A stretch of DNA of 64,000 bases from an uncultured bacterium. Its GTDB lineage: Bacteria > Planctomycetota > Phycisphaerae > Phycisphaerales > UBA1924. Shown here in pieces: positions 34,736-43,046 of this stretch (within the stretch, counting starts at the first letter, position 1; the number at the start of each line of letters is the position of its first letter). Made by a program: the position numbers and the translations under genes. The notes under the pieces were generated by a model. It had not been told where the DNA came from, made no database searches, and saw only the letters and a list, made by a program, of their open reading frames with translations. The DNA is taken from NCBI GenBank assembly GCA_903834785.1, contig CAILKP010000053.1, positions 22,084 to 86,083 on the forward strand. Reading direction: 5' to 3'.

Positions 34736-36099
34736 GCCGCCTGCCTCGTGACCAGTTCGATGTACCTCGCCGCCTGCTCAGCGGTGAACACGCCCACCGG
34801 CTCGGCGCTCAGCCCGTCCCACTCGGCGATGATTGTCGCCGGCCGCCCGCCGGTGGCCGCCAGCAGCCGCCACAGTTGCAGGCCGCGCATGAACGCGGGT
34901 GCCAGCGGCAGCGTTTCACCGCCTTGCTGCAGCAACCATCCATCGCCCGCCCGCGCCAGCCGCGTGGCCGGCAGCAGCAGGGGCCAGCGGAGCAGCCAGG
35001 GGTTCTGCGAGAGCGCCGCCGCACACCGCTGCAGGTTCGCCGCAATCGTGTGCTGCTCCAGCGGCGCAAACGTGCTGCCGCTCCATGCGGCATCGCCCCG
35101 CGTCTTGACCAGTGCCCGCAGCGGCGAGCCAGAGGCAAAGAACGCAAGCTCCCCCTCAAAGGCCATGCCCGGCACCAGCGTCAGGTCAAAGCTCTGGTTG
35201 CCCGCGGCAAAGTCGGCGATCAGCGCAGGCCGCTGCGTGCCGCTGCCCCAGAGCCAGAGGCGCCGCGATGTTCCCCGGTCGTCGTGCTCAAAGTTCTGGC
35301 CGATGACGGTCCAGCGGTCCGCCACGCCTTGGCCAGCGAGTACTTCGTCTTTGCCCTGGGTATAGCCCAGTGCCACGCGAACATCACCAGCCAGTGCCGG
35401 GGGCAGTTCGCCGAGCTTCTCAGCCGCGGCAAGCAGCAGGTGCAGCCGCCCCAGCAGTTCGAGCGTTCGCTTCTCCCAGCCGGCGCCGGAGGCCATCACC
35501 TCCGGCACGCGGCGAACGGCGGCAGCCAACCCCGGTGCCTGGGCATCAACCATTCGTGCCGCTACGCGATCGCAGGTGGCCACGGCATCGCCCTGCAGCC
35601 CGGCCAGACCCGTTCGCACCACGTCCTCCAGCCAGGTGCGGCACTCCGCCACGCCCTGCTCCACCCGCGCCTGCCGCTGCGCGGCTCGCTTGGCCTGGGC
35701 TTTGGGGTCAACCTGGGCTTCCTCCGCCGCCTTGGCCTTCTCGACCTTGGCCGCCACACGCTCGCTGCGGCCGGCCAGCCACTCGCTCACCCAGTCCGGC
35801 TCGCTGCCTGCGGGGAAGGCGTTCTTCTTGCTCGCGTACAGCAGGAGTAGGCCTAAGCCATGTTTGCATGGGAACTTGCGACTGGGGCAGCTGCACTTGA
35901 AGGCGGGCTCGCCCAGGTCGATCCGAGTCTGATAGGGGTTCTTCCCAGAGCCCTGGCATAGGCCCCAGATGGCGCGATCGCTGGCCCCCAGCCCCGTCCA
36001 ATGCCGGGCCGAGGCCAGCCCCTGCCCGGCCGAGGCCGAGCCGGAATCCGGCGCGAGAGCAAGCACATTGTCGGTGCTCCAGTCGGTCATCGGGCCCAT
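34732..36099 (-). CDS. SWIM zinc finger protein, first gene of the cassette
   Basis: Protein of 455 residues. The SWIM zinc finger lies near residue 70: FKCSCPSRKFPCKHGLGLLL, giving CxC, seven residues, CxH. A charged coiled region (KVEKAKAAEEAQVDPKAQAKRAA) follows, then an uncharacterised helical/beta C-terminal part. SWIM fingers bind nucleic acid or protein. A start at 36090 is an alternative. This is the promoter-proximal gene of a six-gene unit with four 4-bp overlaps; its position suggests it recognises the input for the ATPase system. Confidence 0.85.
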   Translation of the reverse strand: MGPMTDWSTDNVLALAPDSGSASAGQGLASARHWTGLGASDRAIWGLCQGSGKNPYQTRIDLGEPAFKCSCPSRKFPCKHGLGLLLLYASKKNAFPAGSEPDWVSEWLAGRSERVAAKVEKAKAAEEAQVDPKAQAKRAAQRQARVEQGVAECRTWLEDVVRTGLAGLQGDAVATCDRVAARMVDAQAPGLAAAVRRVPEVMASGAGWEKRTLELLGRLHLLLAAAEKLGELPPALAGDVRVALGYTQGKDEVLAGQGVADRWTVIGQNFEHDDRGTSRRLWLWGSGTQRPALIADFAAGNQSFDLTLVPGMAFEGELAFFASGSPLRALVKTRGDAAWSGSTFAPLEQHTIAANLQRCAAALSQNPWLLRWPLLLPATRLARAGDGWLLQQGGETLPLAPAFMRGLQLWRLLAATGGRPATIIAEWDGLSAEPVGVFTAEQAARYIELVTRQAA

Positions 36100-36179
36100 G
36101 GTACCGCGCGGCGAGGAAATTGCACGGGGGATCGTCGAAGAAAATCATTTGCCTTCGGTGTGCCGCGCGAACTCAGTCC

Positions 36180-36649
36180 TCAAGTCACCGCTTTCTTGAC
36201 CAGTGCAGCGATCTTTGCCTTATCGCCAGCGGTCAAGGCCTTGAGCCCAAAGCCAGTCGGCCACATCCCGCCCGCGTCCTGGTCAAGCTTTGCGTAGTCT
36301 GAGAAGGCGAACGTCGCATACCTCGTCTTGAACTTCGATGCGGCCTGGAAGAAGCAGACGACCTTGCCATCGCCCGCGGGAGTGGGGGGGGGTTGGCGTA
36401 CGCCGGCATCCCGTACCAGAGCTTCGGCCAGAGGGCTGGCCCGCTGGCTGTCACGATCGCGTGAAGCCGCTCGCCCAGAGCGCGATCCGCCGCTGGCATC
36501 GCGGCGATGGTCGCCAGCAGGGCTTGCTCTCCTGCGGCTTTGTCCTTGCTGGCGCGGGCTTCGGCCTTGAGTTCCCGCGCACGCTCCTTCATCGCGGCCC
36601 GCTCGGCGGCTGAGAACCCCTTGGATGGCTTGGCCTTCTTTGCTGCCAT
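36180..36649 (-). pseudogene. DUF1801-family protein gene broken in a C9 tract
   Basis: Start [17 protein letters not shown] at 36649 with GGAG eight bases upstream. The first part (to [12 protein letters not shown]) is a typical DUF1801 protein. On this strand nine C residues follow (36374-36382 region); after them the reading frame is lost. In the next frame the family sequence resumes: [46 protein letters not shown] and ends at TGA 36182-36180. One more C (or two fewer) restores a 156-residue protein. This could be a sequencing error, a pseudogene, or a phase-variable tract. Confidence 0.8.
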
Positions 36650-36971
36650 GGTGTATGCTCCGCGCGGTTGTTCCGCAGTCTGCATCCAGTCACCTAAGGC
36701 TGGAAAAGTAGCCCCGAGCCCTTGATCAGCGTGTAGCCATGACTGGCCGAAGGGGAGGGCAGCCCGCAGCGTTTCGTCTCACGGCCCGCCATTGCACGGG
36801 ATTGGGGCCGCGCTCTGTCCGATCCGGATCGCGCTCCATCGGGGCTCGACGTTTTTACATGCCACCCGACAGGTACAATGTGCAACCCGGTCCGTGGCCG
36901 CACGCCGTTGTGGCTGGTCGTAACTCGGATGGGCCGGTGGCACATCGCACCACGCGATTGGAGACTCCGCA

Positions 36972-37346
36972 ATGCACACTCGCACTTGGCTGGCGACAGC
37001 GCTCGTACTGGTGGCAACCCTCAGCGTGCTCTCGATGGCGCTCGCCTCCGATGAGCCGTCGGCGAAGGCATCGAACGCGGCTTCGGCCCATGGTAATCGC
37101 CTGCCAGCAGCGGAACGCCGAGCCGCCGGGCTCCCGCAGGCGGACCTGACCAACCGGTGCCCCCGCATCCGGTTGCCGCACTCGACACACCACCTCCCGC
37201 CCCTGCTGCAATTGAGCCACAACCTGCCACGTCCTGGCCAGCCTGCTGGCCGCACGGCGTCGGCGCTGAAAGGCGGGACGGGCCGGGTGAGTTTTGATTT
37301 GTCTGGCGGGGATGCCGGTGCTATAAGCCAGTTATGCTCCGCGTGA
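36972..37346 (+). CDS. Possible exported protein remnant
   Basis: The frame starts with a convincing signal peptide (MHTRTWLATALVLVATLSVL, cleavage near ALA-SDE) but the rest is Pro/Arg-rich and has no family resemblance. It overlaps the next gene by 13 bp. A proline-rich continuation in another frame suggests a frameshift or decay. Function unknown, and it may not be expressed. Confidence 0.3.
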   Translation: MHTRTWLATALVLVATLSVLSMALASDEPSAKASNAASAHGNRLPAAERRAAGLPQADLTNRCPRIRLPHSTHHLPPLLQLSHNLPRPGQPAGRTASALKGGTGRVSFDLSGGDAGAISQLCSA

Positions 37347-38953
37347 CTGAGATTCGATTGCCCTTGAACCATGCCCCCGAAGCCATCGCCGCGGCGGTGA
37401 TTGCGCGTTTGAAGATCGAGCCGGGGGACCTCGTCTCGTGCACTGTTGTGCGGCGGGCGCACGATGCTCGCAAGAAGTTCGCGATTCTGCTGGTGTACTC
37501 GGTGGATGTTGAGCTGACCGATGAGGCGGGCGTGCTGGCGCGGTTTGCAAATGATGTGCAGGTCAAGCCGCGGCCGGATACGGAGTATCGGTTTGTGGCG
37601 CGTGCGCCCGCGGACCTGAAGTCCCGGCCGCTGGTGATCGGCGCGGGACCGTGCGGGTTGTTTACGGCGCTGGTGCTGGCGCAGATGGGGTTCAAGCCGA
37701 TCATTCTGGAGCGCGGCAAGGTGGTGCGCGAGCGGACGAAGGACACCTGGGGTCTGTGGCGCAAGTCGGTGCTGAATCCGGAATCAAATGTCCAGTTCGG
37801 TGAGGGTGGAGCGGGGACGTTCTCTGATGGAAAGCTCTGGAGCCAGATCAAGGACCCGCGGCACCTGGGGCGCAAGGTGCTCACCGAGTTTGTCACGGCT
37901 GGCGCGCCGCCGGAGATTCTGGTCGAGGCGCACCCGCACATCGGCACGTTTCGGCTCGTGGGAATGGTGGAGAACATGCGGGCGACGATCGAGGCGCTCG
38001 GCGGCGAGTACCGCTTTGAGAGCCGGGTCACGGACCTGGACATTGAGATCGGCGGCGACGGTACCCGGCGGATTCGCGGTGTGGTGCTGGCCAGTGGAGA
38101 GCGGATCGCCGCGGACCATGTGGTGCTGGCGATCGGCCACAGTTCACGCGATACGTTTGAGATGCTGCACAGCCGCGGGGTGTATGTTGAGGCCAAACCG
38201 TTCTCGGTGGGCTTTCGGATTGAGCACCCCCAGTCGCTGATTGATATCGCGCGGTTCGGCAGGAGCGCGGGCAACCCGCTCTTGGGCGCTGCGGACTACA
38301 AGCTGGTGCATCATGCCAGGAACGGGCGGGATGTGTACAGCTTCTGCATGTGCCCGGGCGGCACGGTGGTGGCCGCGGCATCGGAGGTGGGCCGGGTGGT
38401 GACCAACGGGATGAGCCAGTACTCGCGGGCGGAGCGGAACGCCAATGCGGGGATTGTGGTGGGGATCACGCCGGAGGTGGATTATCCGGACGGGCCGCTG
38501 GCGGGTATTGCATTTCAGAGGAAGTGGGAAGAGGCGGCGTTTGTCGCCGGCGGCGGGACGTATGCAGCACCGGGCCAGCGGGTGGCGGACTTTCTGGCCG
38601 GGCGGCCGAGCAAGACCCTGGGGACTGTGATTCCCTCGTACACGCCGGGCGTGACGCCGACGAACCTGGCGACGTGCCTGCCGAAGTACGCGATCATCGC
38701 GATTCGCGAGGCGCTGGTGAAGTTTGGCCAGCAGATCCGCGGGTTTGACATGGCCGATGCGGTGCTGACGGGTGTGGAGACGCGGACCTCATCACCGATT
38801 CGGATCAAGCGTGATGAGGGCTTTGAGAGTGTCAACACCAAGGGGTTGTTCCCGGGTGGTGAGGGCGCGGGCTACGCGGGAGGGATCTTGTCGGCGGGGG
38901 TGGATGGGATCAAGCTGGCCGAAGCGGTGGGCAAGAGCATATTGGCGGGTTGA
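37334..38953 (+). CDS. FAD-dependent oxidoreductase (COG2509-like)
   Basis: Flavoprotein dehydrogenase of 539 residues. An N-terminal domain of about 95 residues precedes the dinucleotide-binding motif VIGAGPCGLFTALVLAQMG (around residues 99-117). Further conserved pieces: NVQFGEGGAGTFSDGKLWS, VLAIGHSSRDTFEMLHSRGV, FCMCPGGTVVAAASE and GLFPGGEGAGYAGGILSAGVDG. The family is widespread but its substrate is unknown. It is the last intact ordinary gene before a decayed region. Confidence 0.88.
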   Translation: MLRVTEIRLPLNHAPEAIAAAVIARLKIEPGDLVSCTVVRRAHDARKKFAILLVYSVDVELTDEAGVLARFANDVQVKPRPDTEYRFVARAPADLKSRPLVIGAGPCGLFTALVLAQMGFKPIILERGKVVRERTKDTWGLWRKSVLNPESNVQFGEGGAGTFSDGKLWSQIKDPRHLGRKVLTEFVTAGAPPEILVEAHPHIGTFRLVGMVENMRATIEALGGEYRFESRVTDLDIEIGGDGTRRIRGVVLASGERIAADHVVLAIGHSSRDTFEMLHSRGVYVEAKPFSVGFRIEHPQSLIDIARFGRSAGNPLLGAADYKLVHHARNGRDVYSFCMCPGGTVVAAASEVGRVVTNGMSQYSRAERNANAGIVVGITPEVDYPDGPLAGIAFQRKWEEAAFVAGGGTYAAPGQRVADFLAGRPSKTLGTVIPSYTPGVTPTNLATCLPKYAIIAIREALVKFGQQIRGFDMADAVLTGVETRTSSPIRIKRDEGFESVNTKGLFPGGEGAGYAGGILSAGVDGIKLAEAVGKSILAG

Positions 38954-38955
38954 GC

Positions 38956-39132
38956 ATGGATGGCCCGGAGGTCGCCCGCACGACGGTCAAGATGACCGTG
39001 CCCGCCGCCTTCACCGCCAGCGAGAGCTTTGATGTGGGAACCGACCTTGGTTCCCGAGTGTCACGCGACTATCTTGACCGCCGGCCCCTCCGATTCGATG
39101 GAAAGATCAAGCGTCTGCGGGTCATTCTCAAG
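38956..39132 (+). pseudogene. Remnant of an arylsulfatase C-terminus
   Basis: About 59 codons resemble the conserved C-terminal strand region of sulfatases: a KMTVPAAFTASESFDVG segment, a GS-VSRDY-segment and FDGKIKRLRVIL. No catalytic part (CxPSR) exists upstream, since the preceding gene is an oxidoreductase. After 39132 the frame continues into unrelated sequence. It is a fragment, probably left by deletion or insertion. Confidence 0.6.
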
Positions 39133-39297
39133 GAGTCCGTTCACTTCCGCAGCGAGCTTCCGCCGGAACGACGATGGACCGCCATGGCGGGTGAGCGTCG
39201 GCTGCGAAGATGCCGAGGACCTCTGGCGGAATGTGGAGCATCCAACGTCGCGGCCAATGTGGTCGATCTCCCGCAGGCACTCCGCAACACGTCGGTC

Positions 39298-39442
39298 CCT
39301 GCGGAGGAAGCGACCGATCAGCCAATCCTCGAGTTCATCAGTGTGAACTGCACCCTGGACGGCGCAACTGCCGGGTATTGAACGACAAAGCCCCTCGACA
39401 TGCTGTCGAGGGGCTTTGCTCTACACGAAGTCGGGATGACAG
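39298..39442 (+). repeat. 145-bp direct repeat, copy A
   Basis: Matches 41251-41395 with three differences (39353, 39426, 39436). It holds a 13-bp hairpin (39387-39417) that looks like a tRNA-gene terminator, followed by a tRNA 3'-end-like stretch. No transposase is present between the copies. Confidence 0.95.
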
Positions 39443-39587
39443 GACGGGGTTTGAACGTTTCGTCAAAGGGCTCTTGGCTTGGGAGGCTGGAATCAGAGCT
39501 TTGGTGTCAGCAATGCCTTGATGGACACCGTCGTCCGTCGCGTGGCACTTCCCGAGAACAATCCGCGGCGTCCCCCTCCGGCCCCGA
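39443..39587. other. Spacer after repeat copy A
   Basis: With copy A and the upstream tail of the sulfatase remnant, this forms a 455-bp non-coding stretch. It contains GGGGTTTGAACG (39446-39457), similar to a tRNA T-arm read on the opposite strand. Nothing else is recognised. Confidence 0.4.
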
Positions 39588-40760
39588 TCACTTGACCATC
39601 ACCCGCTTCTCACCAATCGTTCGTTCCATGTCTTCTCGCTCGTTCGAATCCTTCGCCAAGGCCAACGCCGTCTTCCAGCGTTCTTCTGCCTCAGGCGTCC
39701 TTCCAAGCTCCCAAAGCCGCACCCCCGACTCGAACGCCGGCCAAGGATCGCTCGGGAATAGCTTAATCGCGGCATCGAGCAAAACGATTGAGTGATCCGG
39801 AAAGCCGTCCCGCAGCAACTGGCTGCTGCAGACCATCAGGTCAAACGACCGTGGCGTTTTCGTTTTGAACTCCTCCACGATTGCGTCTAAACGGTCTCGC
39901 ATCTCTATTGCGGTCATAGCCCCGAACCGCTTCGAGACCTCTTCCGGCTTGATCCCTTGCTCGAGCGTGTCTTGCAGCATCTGCATCGTGCACACGTCCT
40001 CGAAACCACCGGCTGAGGATGTGTTCGTCGGAACAATCGTACGGACTTTCAGACCATGGGACTCGATGAACTTCAGCAGCGATGGCTTGCGCTGATTGAC
40101 CACTTCGTGGTACGTCAGCGGTTTGTTATACATGCACCCACTGACGAGAACCTGTTGGTCGGGAAAGTCGAAAACCATGTACTCAGCCGTTGGTACGAGC
40201 CACTGATTCTCACCCCTGCCCTGCTTCAAGAGCCAGACACGAAGCCGGTTGGTTTGGTCGGCGATCTCGAACCGATCATCGACGAGCACGACTCGGCTGC
40301 GGAGCAGCGCCTCGTCCGCAGTCGCCGTCAGCAATTGGTCAAGGTTGTACCCCGAGGTGACAATCTGCGCACCCGCCACCAGCAGCGGATCAACGGCATT
40401 TATCGAGTGGTCATGGTGGTGCGAGTGCAACGCGTATCGCAGCGGCTTCTTGGGAAACCTCGCCCGCAATTCGGCGAGGATGTCTCGTACCGTGCGATCG
40501 TCGAACGGAGCCTCGATCAGCGCCACAAACGTGGAAAACTCGGCCACCACCACCTTCGCCTCATGACGGGGCGTCCAGATGAGGTGAATTCCAGAAGCAA
40601 TGGTCTCGAATCGCAGACCCGGCACTGTCCCGGGTTGCGACGTGGCTGCAACACTCGATGCGGGCGGAAGTGAGGTAACTGTGGTCTGCTGACCCGAGGC
40701 CGAAAGACCGAACGCGAGGAGCGTCATCACAAAAACGAATACCGCCTCGGAGCGTTTCAT
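39588..40760 (-). CDS. MBL-fold metallohydrolase-like exported protein
   Basis: Protein of 390 residues with a signal peptide (MKRSEAVFVFVMTLLAFGL...SGQ). The metallo-beta-lactamase fold signature HSHHHDHSIN (HxHxDH) lies near residue 112, and DFPDQQVLVSGCMYNKPL later in the fold. The C-terminal third is helical and TPR-like (LFPSDPWPAFESGVRLWELGRTPEAEERW). The substrate is unknown. GC content is visibly lower than in the neighbours, and the gene sits between the two copies of the 145-bp repeat, so acquisition is plausible. Confidence 0.78.
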   Translation of the reverse strand: MKRSEAVFVFVMTLLAFGLSASGQQTTVTSLPPASSVAATSQPGTVPGLRFETIASGIHLIWTPRHEAKVVVAEFSTFVALIEAPFDDRTVRDILAELRARFPKKPLRYALHSHHHDHSINAVDPLLVAGAQIVTSGYNLDQLLTATADEALLRSRVVLVDDRFEIADQTNRLRVWLLKQGRGENQWLVPTAEYMVFDFPDQQVLVSGCMYNKPLTYHEVVNQRKPSLLKFIESHGLKVRTIVPTNTSSAGGFEDVCTMQMLQDTLEQGIKPEEVSKRFGAMTAIEMRDRLDAIVEEFKTKTPRSFDLMVCSSQLLRDGFPDHSIVLLDAAIKLFPSDPWPAFESGVRLWELGRTPEAEERWKTALALAKDSNEREDMERTIGEKRVMVK

Positions 40761-41020
40761 TGGGGTTCCAATCTGGGAGAGATCTCCCGCAGGTTGTCAC
40801 CAAGATCGGCACCACCAGATCGTTGGCTGTTGTTTGACCAGATTTGTTCGCCGGTCGCGGCAGAGCGCTCGACCATCACCGCAAAATCGTTGACAAATGG
40901 TTCTCTCCCGGACTCGCTGATTCAGGTGGAGCTATCGCCTTTAGCCCAGTCACGGCAAGTTCAAACCTTGCCAAGCGTCCCAGGGTCACAGAAGGTGGGT
41001 TGAACTTGCCCGTAAATGCA

Positions 41021-41082
41021 GATGGCCTCGGCACTTGTCGAGGCCATCAAGCCATCAAAATCGGGGTGACAGTACACCGTTA
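41021..41082 (-). repeat. Degenerate third copy of the hairpin plus tRNA-end-like module
   Basis: Stem GATGGCCTCG/CGAGGCCATC (10 bp, 41021-41048) is followed, after 12 bases, by TCGGGGTGACAGTACACC, which also occurs at 41384-41401 downstream of copy B's hairpin. The order hairpin, short gap, tRNA-end-like segment is that of the tRNA-Pro locus at 44848-44901. Confidence 0.6.
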
Positions 41083-41250
41083 GAACGCATTGTCTGGGCA
41101 ATCGGACTTTGGAGGCCAGAAACGCGGTCTTTGCTCGCCGTGAAACCGTGAAAGCCGACGAGAGGGCAAGGCCGATAGCAACCGAGGAGGGGGCGCGACG
41201 GCTTGTGTCGGGCCTGCATCATGCTCGCGCGAGGCGGCGCGTCGTTCTGA

Positions 41251-41395
41251 CCTGCGGAGGAAGCGACCGATCAGCCAATCCTCGAGTTCATCAGTGTGAA
41301 CTGCATCCTGGACGGCGCAACTGCCGGGTATTGAACGACAAAGCCCCTCGACATGCTGTCGAGGGGCTTTGCTCTACATGAAGTCGGGGTGACAG
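41251..41395 (+). repeat. 145-bp direct repeat, copy B
   Basis: Matches 39298-39442 at 142 of 145 positions. The hairpin of this copy is at 41340-41370. Confidence 0.95.
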
Positions 41396-41490
41396 TACAC
41401 CAATAGAACTTTTCTTGGAAGGCGTTCGGGTCTGGAAGCCTGGGATTCGACTCTTGATCGAGCGGTAGACCCGTACGAAACGCCCATTGG

Positions 41491-43014
41491 TCAGTTCAGC
41501 CTCTCGATATCGCCGGGCTTCCAGCTTTTGTTGATGGCGGCTTCGGTCGGGCCGTAGAGCCTGAGAATCGCGAAATACCCCTTGCCTGGCACGGTGGCCT
41601 GCCAGTTGCCTTCTTTGCCGGGGGGCGGCTTGGGCCCAAAATAGATGTCCGTGCTGCCGTCGGCGTTCTGGGCCGGCTTGTCGCGCGAACCGAGGGAAGG
41701 GAACGGCTGGCCGTTGGCCAGACCCGAGGCATTTTCCGCCTCGTAGAGCGTCATGGACCAGAAGTTGCCAGCGGGGATGTTGGCGGGCAGGTTCACGCGG
41801 TAGTTGCTGCCGCCGGACAAGGGCGTGTCGGTGCTGTCGGTGAAACCGATCATGTACTTGGCGCCCTTGCCGGGCGTCTGCGACAGCATCCCCGGGCTGA
41901 TAGAGTAGTAATCGGTGAAAAACCAGATACGGGCGTCGAGGTCGAGATACCCCTCGGCGGTTCGGCACCAGTTGAGGTCAAGCGGCCCACCGACATTGTC
42001 GGGGGTTGCATCGGCCATGGGGTTGACCCAGCGGCGGTCCGGGTAGATGCGGAATGAGCGCCCGCTTACTTCTTCCTGGAAACCGATGACTCGGCTCATC
42101 TTGTAACCGGTCTTGGCGGCGCGGTCGAGGATCTCGCGGGTGTGCGCATCGGGGTTGAACGGCTGGCCCTTGACGATGCCGATGGAGGCAAGCATGCCGA
42201 GGCCATCGGCGCTGGCGAGGTTGGTCCCTTCGCTGTCCACGAGCCGCTTGAGTTGGTCGAACGCGCTGCCATCGCTGACGGGCAGCATGTTGACCGGAAC
42301 GCCCGAGGCGTTGGGGTACTTCATCGGCTTGGCCTGGCCTTTGAGCGGATAGACCTTGGTGCTCTCCATGACTGAAACGGCCGGGCCAAGAACCTTCGGG
42401 TCGGTGTAGAACGATCGCAGGAAGATGAAGACGTTGTTGGTCCGCGAGCGGTAGACGTAGTATCCCTCCGGCACCTCGCCTTCGTAGCCGGGCGGCAGCA
42501 TCAGGAACTTGCCGCCCTTGCCGGCATCGGGACCAGGAAGGCCGACGTCTCCGTAGAACTTGCCGCCATCGACCGGGATGGGAGCCTGCCAGAAGTCCAG
42601 CAGGATGCCCTGCAAACCCGGCGGGGCTTCCATCACCAGCGGGCCTTCCTTGCCGAGGTCCACGTAGCTGAGCGCGTAGATCACATCCGAGTTGGGCGTC
42701 GTGATCAGCGTTTTGGCATCGAGGCGGTTCTTAAAGACCGGCAGGACGTTGTAGCCCTCGCCGAAGACTTTCTCCGAGCCTTCCTTCATGCCCAGCGTGT
42801 TGATGAGCGGCAACGCCCAGAGATAGGTCTGCGTCGCCCGCTGGAAGAGGAGTTCGTCGCGGAGGGTCTGGGCCGCCTCCTTGGAGGGGCGGTTTTCCTT
42901 GAACGGTGCGTCGGCCAGTGCGTCGAAGCGGGAGGTTTGGGCCTGCGCGGTTGTCACTGTGACCGCGCAAACAGCGGCGGCGGCGAGGACAGTGCTCAAG
43001 TTTATGGTTTTCAT
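41491..43014 (-). CDS. DUF1254/DUF1214 exported protein
   Basis: Protein of about 507 residues with a signal peptide (MKTINLSTVLAAAAVCAV..., cleavage near AQA). The DUF1254 part (residues about 30-200) has TTPNSDVIYALSYVDLGKEGPLVME; the C-terminal DUF1214 part has GNFWSMTLYEAENASGL and DGSTDIYFGPKPP. The ATG at 43014 is chosen because AAGGAG lies six bases upstream; a GTG at 43050 overlapping the upstream stop is the alternative. It follows another DUF1254 gene, so the two form an operon. The function is unknown. Confidence 0.85.
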   Translation of the reverse strand: MKTINLSTVLAAAAVCAVTVTTAQAQTSRFDALADAPFKENRPSKEAAQTLRDELLFQRATQTYLWALPLINTLGMKEGSEKVFGEGYNVLPVFKNRLDAKTLITTPNSDVIYALSYVDLGKEGPLVMEAPPGLQGILLDFWQAPIPVDGGKFYGDVGLPGPDAGKGGKFLMLPPGYEGEVPEGYYVYRSRTNNVFIFLRSFYTDPKVLGPAVSVMESTKVYPLKGQAKPMKYPNASGVPVNMLPVSDGSAFDQLKRLVDSEGTNLASADGLGMLASIGIVKGQPFNPDAHTREILDRAAKTGYKMSRVIGFQEEVSGRSFRIYPDRRWVNPMADATPDNVGGPLDLNWCRTAEGYLDLDARIWFFTDYYSISPGMLSQTPGKGAKYMIGFTDSTDTPLSGGSNYRVNLPANIPAGNFWSMTLYEAENASGLANGQPFPSLGSRDKPAQNADGSTDIYFGPKPPPGKEGNWQATVPGKGYFAILRLYGPTEAAINKSWKPGDIERLN

Positions 43015-43046
43015 CAGCTTCTCCTTCATCTTGTTGATTGGTTTGC

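Larger units (their letters stand above)
40761..41490. other. 730-bp non-coding stretch with tRNA-like fragments and repeat copy B
   Basis: Contains a T-arm-like hairpin at 40954-40972, a terminator-like hairpin at 41021-41048 followed by a tRNA-end-like segment, and repeat copy B. No coding frame shows family resemblance. Confidence 0.6.

Noticed and set aside
41109..41381. Frame of 90 codons containing repeat copy B
   Set aside because: Its C-terminal part is the repeat itself, also present in other frames at copy A; no family similarity.
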